Positions 1 through 7,346 of a stretch of DNA of 46,462 nt are shown piece after piece. Below the pieces are notes generated by a model. It made no database searches and was not told the origin of the DNA. It saw only the letters and a program-made list of their open reading frames with translations. Location: contig CAJJXN010000005.1 in the NCBI GenBank assembly GCA_905197115.1, positions 1 through 46,462 of the forward strand. Reading direction: 5' to 3'. Each line of letters opens with the position of its first letter. Position 1 is the first letter of the stretch. The position numbers were made by a program, and so were the translations under genes. This DNA is from an uncultured Bacillota bacterium (GTDB lineage: Bacteria > Bacillota_I > Bacilli_A > RFN20 > CAG-631).

Positions 1-36
1 AAAGAACATTTTAAATTAATAAATTAAAGAAAATAT

Positions 37-75
37 ATTTGAATACTTGACAAAATATTCAAATGATAGTAAGAT
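37..75 (+). promoter_or_regulatory. arsR promoter with overlapping operator
   Basis: A sigma-A type promoter, TTGACA (47-52), 17 bp, TAAGAT (70-75), lies just before the ArsR gene. A perfect 9-bp inverted repeat, ATTTGAATA (37-45) and TATTCAAAT (56-64), brackets the -35 box. This matches the AT-rich operators bound by SmtB/CzrA/CadC repressors, so autoregulation by the downstream sensor is inferred. Confidence 0.75.
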
Positions 76-95
76 AAGCATGTGAGGTGAGCAAA

Positions 96-407
96 ATGGA
101 TGCCAAAATGATAAAAAATGCGATTCCAAAGGATGATGAAATTGAAGATGTATCCTTTTTATTCAAAATATTAGGCGATCCAACACGTTCTAAAATTTTA
201 TTTATATTAGAAAAAGGTCCTTTATGTGTAAATGAAATTTGTGAATGTATTGAAATGACTCCTTCAGCTGTTTCACATCAACTCCGAACTTTAAAACAAG
301 CGAAGTTAGTAAAAAGCAAAAAGAGTGGAAAAGAAGTTTTCTATTCTTTAGATGATGAACATGTTTCAGAAATATTTAATTGTGCGTTAGTACATATCAG
401 AGAATGA
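96..407 (+). CDS. ArsR/SmtB-family zinc/cadmium-type metal sensor repressor
   Basis: A winged-helix repressor of about 103 residues, normal for ArsR/SmtB proteins. The recognition helix lies around TPSAVSHQLRTLK. The C-terminal helix carries D87, H89, H100 and E103 in the DxH...HxxE spacing of the alpha-5 metal site of SmtB and CzrA, which senses Zn, Co or Cd. The segment LCVNEIC also gives two cysteines near the alpha-3 position. The longest frame starts at a GTG at 87, but the SD GAGGTG (84-89) overlaps that codon and sits 6 nt before ATG 96, so 96 is preferred. It heads an operon with an HMA protein and a P1B-2 ATPase, which fits metal-responsive derepression of efflux. Family certain; exact metal inferred. 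Confidence 0.9.
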   Translation: MDAKMIKNAIPKDDEIEDVSFLFKILGDPTRSKILFILEKGPLCVNEICECIEMTPSAVSHQLRTLKQAKLVKSKKSGKEVFYSLDDEHVSEIFNCALVHIRE

Positions 408-432
408 TATGTACTAAAAAAATATAAAATAT

Positions 433-467
433 TTGAATAATTGCTCAATAATTCAATATATTATAAT
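433..467 (+). promoter_or_regulatory. second ArsR-type operator and -10 box before the HMA gene
   Basis: TTGAATAATTG (433-443), CT, CAATAATTCAA (446-456) forms a near-perfect hyphenated inverted repeat with one mismatch per arm, close to the 12-2-12 operator form known for SmtB-family repressors. A TATAAT (462-467) follows, with only a weak -35 (TTGCTC, 441-446). The efflux genes may therefore have a second, separately repressed promoter. SD AAGGAGAGG is at 468-476. Confidence 0.65.
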
Positions 468-481
468 AAGGAGAGGTAAAT

Positions 482-700
482 ATGAAAAAGTATTTTAAAA
501 TTGAAGTGGATTGTGCTATTTGTGCTCAAAAGATTGAAGAAGCAATCAAAAAGATAACCGATGTTAAAGATTGTGTCATTAATTTTATGACCCAAAAAAT
601 GATGATCGAAATGGAAGATTCTATTTTTGATGTGACGATGAAAAAAGTAATTAAAGTAGCTAAAAAAGTAGAACCTGATTTTGAAATTGAATGGAATTAA
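482..700 (+). CDS. Free-standing heavy-metal-binding (HMA) domain protein
   Basis: A 72-residue protein equal in size to a single HMA domain (ferredoxin-like fold). The metal motif is D10-C11-A-I-C14; an Asp directly before the first Cys is typical of zinc/cadmium/lead domains of the ZntA/CadA type rather than copper domains. It lies just before the P-type ATPase, whose own N terminus has no such domain, so this is probably the ATPase metal-binding domain encoded separately, or a soluble metal chaperone for it. A strong SD (468-476) stands 5 nt before ATG 482. The stop is 16 nt before the ATPase start. Confidence 0.85.
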   Translation: MKKYFKIEVDCAICAQKIEEAIKKITDVKDCVINFMTQKMMIEMEDSIFDVTMKKVIKVAKKVEPDFEIEWN

Positions 701-716
701 AAAGAGGAAAAATTTT

Positions 717-2597
717 ATGTCAAAGAAATTAAAAAAGAATTTAACTCGAATTATTATTTCTTTAATCTTGTTTTTTAGTGTTTTTATTGTGGATAAAGTA
801 ATTGATTTATCTTCTATTATGAAAGGTTCAAATATCGCGTGGATTTTACCATTTTCTTTATATTTTTTCATTTATTTAATAATTGGTTATGACGTTTTAT
901 TAAAAGCAATCAAAAATATAATTCGTGGTAGTGTTTTAGATGAAAATTTCTTAATGTGCATCGCTACAATTGGTGCCTTTGCCCTTTTAGAATATCCAGA
1001 GGCAGTAGCCGTCTTACTATTTTATCAAATTGGCGAATGGTTTCAAAGTTATGCTGTAGGAAAAAGCCGAAAATCAATTGCTAGTTTAATGGATATTCGC
1101 CCCGATTATGCAAATTTAAAAGTTAATGAAGAAAATATACAAGTAGTAGATCCAAGCGAAGTTCACATAAATGACATTATTTTAGTTAAACCTGGAGAAA
1201 AAATACCATTAGATGGAAAAATCATAAAGGGAACTTCTACGTTAGATACGAAAGCTTTAACGGGAGAATCACTACCTTTAGAAGTTGTAGAAGGCGATGA
1301 AGTGATAAGTGGTACAATTAACTTAAATGGAACAATAGAAGTGTTCGTAAAGAAAGAATTTCACAATTCTACCGTTTCAAAAATTTTAGAATTAGTAGAA
1401 AATGCTTCTAGTCAAAAGTCAAAATCTGAAAACTTTATATCGAAATTTGCCAAATATTATACACCGATTGTTGTTATTTTAGCTTTACTTGTAGCAATAT
1501 TGGGAGGAGCAATTAGTAATGACTGGGCTATATGGATTCAAAGAGCGCTTAATTTCTTAGTGGTATCTTGCCCTTGTGCGTTAGTCATTTCTATTCCTTT
1601 AACATTTTTTGCTGGAATTGGCAAAGCATCTAAAAAAGGGATTTTAATAAAAGGCTCTTCTTATTTAGAAAAATTAAATCATGCCAATCTATTTGTTTTT
1701 GATAAGACAGGAACATTAACAAAAGGTAATTTTGCTGTTAGTGATGTTTCACCAATGAATCAACAAGAAGAAATTTTAAGATTAGCTTGTATTGCAGAAA
1801 AAAATTCAAATCATCCAATTGCAAAGTCTATTCAAGTAGCTTATGGAAAAGAAATTAAAGAAAATTATGAAGTAAAAGATATTACGGGAAAAGGAATTTT
1901 AGCTTCTTTAAACGAAGATATGATATTATGTGGAAACGAAAAATTGATGCAAGAATATCATATTGATTACAAAGAAAATCAGCATGTAGGAACGATTATT
2001 TATGTCGCTAGAAACAGTCAATTTATTGGTTCAATTGTCATCTCAGATGAAATCAAAACGGAAGCCAAAGAAATGATTGCTTATTTAAATTCAATTAAAG
2101 CAAAGACAATTATGTTAACTGGAGATAATGAAAAAATAGCTTCATATGTTGCAAATGAATTAAAAATCAGTGACTATCATTGCTCACTTTTACCTCAAGA
2201 TAAAGTAGAAAAAGTAAATGCGTTATTAAATCATAAAAATGAAAAAGATGTGCTTTGCTTTGTAGGAGATGGTATTAATGATGCTCCTGTCTTGATGCAA
2301 TCTGATATTGGAATTTCAATGGGAAATGTGGGAAGTGATGCAGCCATAGAAGCAAGCGATATCGTTTTAATGAATGACCATTTAGATTTAATTCGTGTTG
2401 CGAAAAAACTATCTTTAAAAACTATTACCATCGTATATGAAAACATTTATTTTGCGATTGGAATTAAAATTTTGATTTTACTTCTTTCTATTTTTGGATT
2501 TGCGAATATGTGGTTAGCCATTTTTGCGGATGTTGGCGTATCTGTCTTATGTATTTTAAACGCTATGCGAGTTAATGTAAAAGATAAAATGAACTGA
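717..2597 (+). CDS. P1B-2-type zinc/cadmium/lead-exporting ATPase
   Basis: A 626-residue membrane pump that uses ATP to export divalent soft metals. Visible in order: TGES of the actuator domain (182-185), CPC in the transport helix (285-287), the phosphorylated DKTGTLT (D329), the HP dipeptide (366-367), GDGIND (517-522), and D605-V-G in the last membrane region. SCPCAL plus the final DxG motif is the signature of ZntA/CadA pumps and argues against copper. The usual N-terminal HMA domain is absent; it is encoded by the preceding gene. A frame opens at 681, inside that gene, but the SD GAGG (704-707) points to ATG 717. Repressor, metal-binding protein and pump make a complete detoxification operon. 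Confidence 0.93.
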   Translation: MSKKLKKNLTRIIISLILFFSVFIVDKVIDLSSIMKGSNIAWILPFSLYFFIYLIIGYDVLLKAIKNIIRGSVLDENFLMCIATIGAFALLEYPEAVAVLLFYQIGEWFQSYAVGKSRKSIASLMDIRPDYANLKVNEENIQVVDPSEVHINDIILVKPGEKIPLDGKIIKGTSTLDTKALTGESLPLEVVEGDEVISGTINLNGTIEVFVKKEFHNSTVSKILELVENASSQKSKSENFISKFAKYYTPIVVILALLVAILGGAISNDWAIWIQRALNFLVVSCPCALVISIPLTFFAGIGKASKKGILIKGSSYLEKLNHANLFVFDKTGTLTKGNFAVSDVSPMNQQEEILRLACIAEKNSNHPIAKSIQVAYGKEIKENYEVKDITGKGILASLNEDMILCGNEKLMQEYHIDYKENQHVGTIIYVARNSQFIGSIVISDEIKTEAKEMIAYLNSIKAKTIMLTGDNEKIASYVANELKISDYHCSLLPQDKVEKVNALLNHKNEKDVLCFVGDGINDAPVLMQSDIGISMGNVGSDAAIEASDIVLMNDHLDLIRVAKKLSLKTITIVYENIYFAIGIKILILLLSIFGFANMWLAIFADVGVSVLCILNAMRVNVKDKMN

Positions 2598-2624
2598 TTT
2601 TTTTCACGAAAAATCAGTTTTTTT
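2593..2624 (+). terminator. Terminator of the metal-efflux operon
   Basis: ACTGATTTTT (2593-2602) pairs perfectly with AAAAATCAGT (2609-2618), followed by a T run. It overlaps the ATPase stop codon. Confidence 0.85.
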
Positions 2625-2640
2625 ATGAAAACACGTATGT

Positions 2641-2646
2641 TATAAT
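2641..2646 (+). promoter_or_regulatory. Extended -10 promoter element for the TfoX-N gene
   Basis: TATAAT preceded by TG (TGT-TATAAT) lies between the upstream terminator and the SD. No convincing -35 box was seen. Confidence 0.5.
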
Positions 2647-2667
2647 GAAAAAAAGGAGCGATTCAAT

Positions 2668-2982
2668 ATGGCAACATCTCTTGATTATATTCAGTTTGTC
2701 TGTGAACAATTACACACACCCTTTCCAGTTTATTATAAAAAAATGTTTGGTGAATATATGATTTATGTAAATGACAAACCCATTTTATTAGTTTGTGATA
2801 ACACCGTCTATGTAAAAAAATTAGAAGTATTAAAAGATATAATGAATAATAGTGCGTGTGGAATCCCTTATAAAGGAGCTAAAGAACATTATATTTTAGA
2901 TGTAGAAGAGGTGGAATTGACTTCAAAAGTAATTGAACTTTTAGAAAAAAATACAATTCAAAAAAAGAGGAAAACAAAATGA
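2668..2982 (+). CDS. TfoX N-terminal domain protein
   Basis: A 104-residue protein resembling a stand-alone TfoX/Sxy N-terminal domain: the stretch YYKKMFGEYMIYVNDKPI, then LLVCDNTVYVKK, follows the family pattern. In Proteobacteria full-length TfoX promotes competence gene expression, but single-domain forms in Bacillota have no settled role and a competence function should not be assumed. SD AAAGGAG lies before ATG 2668, with a TATAAT at 2641-2646. The stop overlaps the next start by 4 bp (ATGA), implying coupled translation with the membrane protein that follows. Confidence 0.8.
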   Translation: MATSLDYIQFVCEQLHTPFPVYYKKMFGEYMIYVNDKPILLVCDNTVYVKKLEVLKDIMNNSACGIPYKGAKEHYILDVEEVELTSKVIELLEKNTIQKKRKTK

Positions 2983-3515
2983 AAAAAGATTTGAAATTAG
3001 GAATTTTAGTTGTAATGGGAGTTAGTTTTTTTGGCGCTATCATTAGTTTTTTTAATGGCATAGTAAGTCTTTTTCAATATCATAAGGACTTATTGATAAT
3101 AAGTGAAGACGCTTATTTAAGAACAATTAAGTTATGTCAAAAATACTTATGGATTGGAATGATTTTAATTACACTCATTTTTGTTTTATCGATTTATAGT
3201 TTTTTTAAAAAATCTGAGAATTTTGATTATATTGACATTGGATTAAGTTTATTGAGTATTTTATTAGTCATTATTTTTTATGATCATGCAATGAAAGGAT
3301 TTAAAGCATATAGCAGTTTTCCTAAAAATGACTATCTTATTTTTGAGGGAGCATGGATTGTTTTAATTAATTATGTTGTGCCAGTCTTTATATTTAGTGT
3401 TTTAAAACTCTTTTATCATAAATTGACAAATGATGAAGCAAAAACATTACTTGGAGAAGAAAAAGAAGTTAAAACAAATATAGTTGAACACGACCAAGAA
3501 AACAATATATATTAA
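2979..3515 (+). CDS. Four-helix membrane protein of unknown function (paralog A)
   Basis: A 178-residue protein with four likely membrane helices (about residues 8-30, 55-75, 82-103 and 123-145) and a charged cytoplasmic tail. I do not recognise a named family. It resembles the next gene: both carry the pattern LWIG-ILIT, a basic turn, I-LGLS, and near the end PV--SV----H-LT-D. The two are therefore tandem paralogs, probably from a local duplication. ATG 2979 overlaps the TfoX-N stop. Confidence 0.75.
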   Translation: MKKDLKLGILVVMGVSFFGAIISFFNGIVSLFQYHKDLLIISEDAYLRTIKLCQKYLWIGMILITLIFVLSIYSFFKKSENFDYIDIGLSLLSILLVIIFYDHAMKGFKAYSSFPKNDYLIFEGAWIVLINYVVPVFIFSVLKLFYHKLTNDEAKTLLGEEKEVKTNIVEHDQENNIY

Positions 3516-3537
3516 TATAAAAGAGAGGGGATAAAAC

Positions 3538-4038
3538 ATGGAAAAAAATATGAAAAAGAATTTATTTATAGTCGTTTCTGTTTTGATGGCAATTAGTTTG
3601 TTTTTTGTTATTATGAATTTCGTAAATATCGTAGTTGGTGCGTTTCAGTTTAGTTTAAATTTTGGTTCTACCAAAATAGATGAAGTAAACAGGTTAGCTG
3701 CAATATTTTTATGGATAGGAATTATACTTATTACAGCCAATTTGATTATCGCTATTGTGTATTACTTTAAAAAAAGAAAAACATATGCTTTTATTAATTT
3801 AGGATTAAGCATAGGAAGTATTGTTTATGTAATCGTTTATTATATTTATACCTCTATAAAATATAAAGTGGATTTTGAATATTCTAATAATTATTATATT
3901 GATGATTATTCAACGATTTCAACAGTCATTTCATTATTATTATCGTATGCGATACCAGTTATCTTGTTGTCTGTTGCGATATTTGCTTTCCATCAATTAA
4001 CAAAAGATAAACCACAAGAAATAAAAGAAGCAGAATAA
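3538..4038 (+). CDS. Four-helix membrane protein of unknown function (paralog B)
   Basis: A 166-residue paralog of the preceding protein with the same four-helix layout. Its loop between helices 3 and 4 is rich in Tyr and Asn and probably lies outside the cell. A strong SD (GAGAGGGG) precedes ATG 3538; the gap to paralog A is 22 bp, so the two are probably co-transcribed. A clear terminator follows. No catalytic motif is visible; a role in stress or membrane organisation would be guesswork. Confidence 0.75.
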   Translation: MEKNMKKNLFIVVSVLMAISLFFVIMNFVNIVVGAFQFSLNFGSTKIDEVNRLAAIFLWIGIILITANLIIAIVYYFKKRKTYAFINLGLSIGSIVYVIVYYIYTSIKYKVDFEYSNNYYIDDYSTISTVISLLLSYAIPVILLSVAIFAFHQLTKDKPQEIKEAE

Positions 4039-4045
4039 CTTTTAT

Positions 4046-4077
4046 AAAATGTAGATAAAAATGTCTACATTTTTATT
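4046..4077 (+). terminator. Terminator after the membrane-protein pair
   Basis: AAAATGTAGA (4046-4055) pairs perfectly with TCTACATTTT (4064-4073), followed by a T-rich stretch. Confidence 0.8.
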
Positions 4078-4099
4078 TTCTACAAGAAAGAAAAATTGA

Positions 4100-4105
4100 T
4101 ATAAT
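4100..4105 (+). promoter_or_regulatory. Extended -10 promoter element
   Basis: TATAAT preceded by TGA lies between the terminator and the SD AAAGGAGG of the gene at 4133. No clear -35 box. Confidence 0.5.
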
Positions 4106-4132
4106 ATATGTACTTTAAAGGAGGTAATAAAG

Positions 4133-4738
4133 ATGAATAAAAATAAAGGTGGAATTATTTTGATTATTTTTGTATTCATAAGTGTTATTATTGCTTTATT
4201 ATCTTCTTTTTTAATGCCTGCTTCAAATAGATGGATTCCTTTTTTCATTTTAAGTTCTTTGTATTGTTTAATTGCAATTATTGGTCTAGTCATTATAAAA
4301 ATGAATCAGTCAAAATTAATAAAACAATTTAGTTCTTATATTCAAATAACTTTTAAATTTAAACCCATCAAACAAGTAATGAAAGAATTAATCGCTCAAA
4401 AGGTTATAAATAATAAAGATGAATTTATAGTTGAAAGTGAAAAAGAAAAAGAATTTATTTCATTTGAAGGTTGTGAAATTGCCTTTTTCCCACAAATAAA
4501 AAGAAACCATTTGTATTTAAAAATAATTATAATAGACACCGTTACTCCTAAAAATGGAATTGTTTATAATTTAGATAATAACTTTTATAATTTTTTAAAT
4601 GAAAATAAAAATTTATTAAAAAATCAAGAATTATTCGACTATTTTCAATCAAACACAATTCATTTTTTAAAATTGTTAATAAAATACAATTCTCATTTAC
4701 AAAAAATCTCTACGTTAATAAAAGAGGGGAAAGTATGA
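4133..4738 (+). CDS. Two-helix membrane protein of unknown function
   Basis: A 201-residue protein with two N-terminal membrane helices (about 7-28 and 34-56) and a Lys/Asn/Ile-rich C-terminal cytoplasmic domain of about 140 residues. No known motif seen. A strong SD (AAAGGAGG) precedes ATG 4133. Its stop overlaps the start of the DUF5131 gene (ATGA, 4735-4738), so the two are translationally coupled and may act together. Confidence 0.7.
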   Translation: MNKNKGGIILIIFVFISVIIALLSSFLMPASNRWIPFFILSSLYCLIAIIGLVIIKMNQSKLIKQFSSYIQITFKFKPIKQVMKELIAQKVINNKDEFIVESEKEKEFISFEGCEIAFFPQIKRNHLYLKIIIIDTVTPKNGIVYNLDNNFYNFLNENKNLLKNQELFDYFQSNTIHFLKLLIKYNSHLQKISTLIKEGKV

Positions 4739-5472
4739 AATATTATTCTTGGAACCCATGGCATGGTTGTAAAAAAATAAGTATAGGTTGTAAAAATTGT
4801 TTTGTTTGTTATTTTGATAAAAAAAGAGAAAAAAATTTTCAACAAATATATAAAGTGAAAACAAAGTTTACATATCCAATACAAAAAAATAGAAGTGGTG
4901 ATTATAAAATTCCATCGAATGTTCAAGTTGGCACGTGTTTTACATCTGATTTTTTTATTGAAGAGGCAGATTGTTTTAGAAGTGAAGCTTGGGAAATGAT
5001 AAAAAGAAGAAAAGATGTCGAATTTTTAATACCCACTAAACGAATTGATCGATTCTTAAAATGTATTCCAAGTGATTGGAATGAGGGTTATGATCATGTT
5101 TTTATTTGTGTTTCTGTTGAAAATCAAAGGATGGCCGATTATCGAATTCCTATTTTACTTTCTTTACCTATTAAGAAAAAAGGCTTGTTTTTAGCACCCT
5201 TACTTGAAGAAGTCGATATATCTTCCTATTTAAAAACACATTTAATTGATTATGTCAGTGTTGGTGGAGAAAGTTATAAAAATGCGCGAGAGTGTCATTT
5301 TGAATGGGTAGAAAAAATAAAAAAACAATGCGATGAATACAATGTGAAATTCGATTTTCATCAAACAGGATCTAATTTTGTGAAAGATGGAAAATATTAT
5401 AAAATTCCTCATTATAAAGAATATTCACAAGCCAAAAAAGCATTCTTAACCACAAAAGAGAAAAAAGATTAG
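4735..5472 (+). CDS. DUF5131 (phage Gp37/Gp68-like) family protein
   Basis: A 245-residue protein of the DUF5131 family. It starts with the hallmark YSWNPWHGC, and the N-terminal cysteines C12, C19, C22 and C25 could bind a metal or Fe-S cluster. The later segments LIPTKRIDRF, CVSVENQRMADYR, VSVGGES and FHQTGSNFVKDGK match the conserved core. The cysteine pattern and barrel-like order recall radical-SAM relatives, but the biochemical activity is not established. Many relatives occur in phages; this copy sits among chromosomal genes with no phage genes nearby. It is coupled to the upstream membrane protein by a 4-bp overlap. Confidence 0.85.
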   Translation: MKYYSWNPWHGCKKISIGCKNCFVCYFDKKREKNFQQIYKVKTKFTYPIQKNRSGDYKIPSNVQVGTCFTSDFFIEEADCFRSEAWEMIKRRKDVEFLIPTKRIDRFLKCIPSDWNEGYDHVFICVSVENQRMADYRIPILLSLPIKKKGLFLAPLLEEVDISSYLKTHLIDYVSVGGESYKNARECHFEWVEKIKKQCDEYNVKFDFHQTGSNFVKDGKYYKIPHYKEYSQAKKAFLTTKEKKD

Positions 5473-5494
5473 TATGTTTAGAAGTTAAGTGTGG

Positions 5495-5500
5495 TATAAT
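5495..5500 (+). promoter_or_regulatory. Extended -10 promoter element
   Basis: TATAAT preceded by TGG lies shortly before the SD of the small membrane-protein gene. No good -35 box. Confidence 0.5.
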
Positions 5501-5532
5501 AACAATAGAAAATCTAAATGGAGGGGAAATAT

Positions 5533-5919
5533 ATGGGAAACTCTAGAGGAGTTCTTCGTCTTATCAATCAGTTTACAAGTATGAGTGCAAGATATAAAAG
5601 AATAAAAGAAAATGAAAATAAAAGACCGAAAAGTTTCTTTTTTGCAATGTCTTGTATAATTTATTCTATTTTTGCGGCTGCTTTAGTTTTTGGTGGCATT
5701 TGGCTTTTAAAAAATTTTGATGAGACAGCTTTAGTTTTATTTTTTATCATTTTTGGTGTAGCTTTGCTTTTATGTGGAGCTATCATGTTAGTTTGGTCCA
5801 TTATTGCATTAATTTATCAATTTTGCTTAAACCGAAACTTTTTTTCCTGGTTTGCTTTGATTGTTTTCATTGCTTCTATTGGCATATCGTTATATGGTAT
5901 TTTACAATTAAAACTTTAA
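5533..5919 (+). CDS. Small three-helix membrane protein of unknown function
   Basis: A 128-residue protein with a basic N-terminal tail and three hydrophobic helices (about residues 34-58, 64-92 and 103-124). No family recognised. The open frame begins at ATG 5518, but the SD GGAGGGG (5520-5526) lies just inside it and 6 nt before ATG 5533, so 5533 is the likely start. It has its own -10 element and its own terminator and so looks monocistronic. Confidence 0.7.
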   Translation: MGNSRGVLRLINQFTSMSARYKRIKENENKRPKSFFFAMSCIIYSIFAAALVFGGIWLLKNFDETALVLFFIIFGVALLLCGAIMLVWSIIALIYQFCLNRNFFSWFALIVFIASIGISLYGILQLKL

Positions 5920-5943
5920 AGACGCACAATGCGTCTTTTTTTT
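5918..5943 (+). terminator. Terminator of the small membrane-protein gene
   Basis: AAAGACGC (5918-5925) pairs with GCGTCTTT (5931-5938) around ACAAT, followed by a T run. Confidence 0.85.
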
Positions 5944-5953
5944 AAAACTTAAA

Positions 5954-5986
5954 CCTGTTGACAAATCAACAAGTTAATGTTATAGT
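5954..5986 (+). promoter_or_regulatory. marR-degV promoter with palindromic operator
   Basis: TTGACA (5958-5963), 17 bp, TATAGT (5981-5986). The -35 box lies inside an inverted repeat, TGTTGA (5956-5961), CAAA, TCAACA (5966-5971), so a bound repressor would block polymerase. Autoregulation by the MarR protein is inferred from this position. Confidence 0.7.
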
Positions 5987-6015
5987 ACTCAATGTTTGCA
6001 AGAAAGAAGGATATT

Positions 6016-6480
6016 ATGGAAAATCGTTTTGAAAAATTTACGACTTCAATTTTAAAAATAAGTCGTGGAATATTAAAGATAAAATCTTTTGAAATGGAAA
6101 AGTATGGGTTAAAACCGGTTCATGCGATTTGTATTTATTATTTAAATGTAAACGAAAATGGAATGTCACAAGCACAACTTATTAAAATGTGTGAAGAAGA
6201 TAAAGGATTAATCAGCCGTGCTTTAACGACCTTAGAAGAAAAAGAAATGGTTCGAAGTTCTCAACAAAGAAACATAAAAAAATATAATTCAATTCTTACT
6301 CTAACAAATAAAGGTAAAGAAATAGCCAAAGAGATTAATAAAATTATTACCATGATTTTTGAAGAAGTTGGTAAAGAATTAACAACAGATGAAAAAGAAG
6401 TTTTTTATCAATGTTTAAATAAGATTTCTACTAATATGGATATTTATTTAAAACAATATGAAAAGAGGGAAACTAAATGA
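6016..6480 (+). CDS. MarR-family transcriptional regulator
   Basis: A 154-residue winged-helix protein of MarR type. The recognition region is MSQAQLIKMCEEDKGLISRALTTLEEKEMV in substance (residues about 50-80), with a basic wing after it (QQRNIKKYN). The frame opens at ATG 5992, but that codon lies only 6 bp past the -10 box, and GAAGG (6006-6010) stands 5 nt before ATG 6016, so 6016 is chosen. It overlaps the DegV gene by 4 bp. DegV proteins of the FakB class deliver exogenous fatty acids, and the MarR protein FabT controls lipid synthesis in streptococci; a lipid-related signal is a reasonable but unproven inference. Confidence 0.85.
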   Translation: MENRFEKFTTSILKISRGILKIKSFEMEKYGLKPVHAICIYYLNVNENGMSQAQLIKMCEEDKGLISRALTTLEEKEMVRSSQQRNIKKYNSILTLTNKGKEIAKEINKIITMIFEEVGKELTTDEKEVFYQCLNKISTNMDIYLKQYEKRETK

Positions 6481-7316
6481 GTTCTTTAATTCGCATTTTA
6501 ACAGACTCATCTTGTGATTTTACATCGCAAGATTATGAAAAATTAAATATTGAATATATTGATTTAAAAGTTTCTATCCACAATAAAGAATACACTCAAA
6601 AAGAATTAAATTCGAAAGATTTTTATAAATTATTAGAAACTTGTAAAGAATTGCCAAAAACTTCTCAGCCTTCTTTACAAGAATTTGTTACAATTTTTGA
6701 AGATGTAAAAAGAAAAAAAGAAACAATGATTGTAATTTTAATTAGCTCGGAACTATCAGGAACTTATCAAGCAGCGAAGTTAGCCAAAGAAAGTGTAGGA
6801 TATGATGCTATTTACATAATTGATTCAAAAACAACAGTGGGAGCATTACAAATTTTATTGTATGAAAGCGTAAAGTTAAGAAATAATGGAGTCGATGCGC
6901 AAAAAATTGTGGAAACAATTGAAAAATTAAAAGAAAAAATTGTCTTGTATGCCATTGTTGATACATTGAAATATTTAAAAATGGGAGGAAGACTTTCAGC
7001 ATCTTCAGCTATGATTGGAGAAATTTTAAAAATTAAACCTTTAATTACTATTGATGGAAAGGTTAAAACAATAGCAAAAGGGATTGGTTTAAAACATGCT
7101 TCTGAAAAAATTGAAAATCATATAAAACAAATCCCAATTGATTATGATTATCCCATTATTTTAGGTTATTCAGCTCAAACAAGAGCTTTAAATATTTTAA
7201 AAGAAAAAATCCAACCATTAATTGAAAATCAACAAGTTCATATATTTTCTTTAGGACCTGTAGTAGGAACTCATATTGGACCAAATGCGTGTGCCATCAT
7301 ATATGTAAAAAAATAA
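6477..7316 (+). CDS. DegV family (FakB-type) fatty-acid-binding protein
   Basis: A 279-residue DegV protein, the usual length. Seen: the N-terminal ILTDSSCD, the TSQPS loop, SSELSGTYQ, the KMGGRLS segment and the C-terminal VVGTHIGPNACAI. Known members bind a fatty acid in a buried pocket and present it to the kinase FakA, giving acyl-phosphate for phospholipid synthesis. FakA is not in this window. ATG 6477 overlaps the marR stop (ATGA), and SD GAGGG lies within marR, so expression is coupled to the regulator. The specific fatty acid cannot be read from the sequence. Confidence 0.88.
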   Translation: MSSLIRILTDSSCDFTSQDYEKLNIEYIDLKVSIHNKEYTQKELNSKDFYKLLETCKELPKTSQPSLQEFVTIFEDVKRKKETMIVILISSELSGTYQAAKLAKESVGYDAIYIIDSKTTVGALQILLYESVKLRNNGVDAQKIVETIEKLKEKIVLYAIVDTLKYLKMGGRLSASSAMIGEILKIKPLITIDGKVKTIAKGIGLKHASEKIENHIKQIPIDYDYPIILGYSAQTRALNILKEKIQPLIENQQVHIFSLGPVVGTHIGPNACAIIYVKK

Positions 7317-7344
7317 AAAAGAGCAATTAAATATTGCTCTTTTT
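7316..7344. terminator. Bidirectional terminator between degV and nrdG
   Basis: AAAAAGAGCAAT (7316-7327) pairs perfectly with ATTGCTCTTTTT (7333-7344). A/T flanks give a U-run on both strands, serving the converging genes. Confidence 0.88.
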
Positions 7345-7346
7345 CT

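Noticed and set aside
461..871. Antisense open frame across the HMA and ATPase genes
   Set aside because: Composition-driven frame with low-complexity Phe/Ile sequence and no ribosome site, opposite well-supported genes.
717..2597. Copper-exporting ATPase (CopA) annotation
   Set aside because: The last membrane segment has the DxG motif and the partner HMA protein has DCxxC, both zinc/cadmium/lead features; copper-type motifs are missing.
4735..5472. Prophage remnant around the DUF5131 gene
   Set aside because: No integrase, structural, lysis or attachment sequences nearby; base composition looks like the rest of the window.
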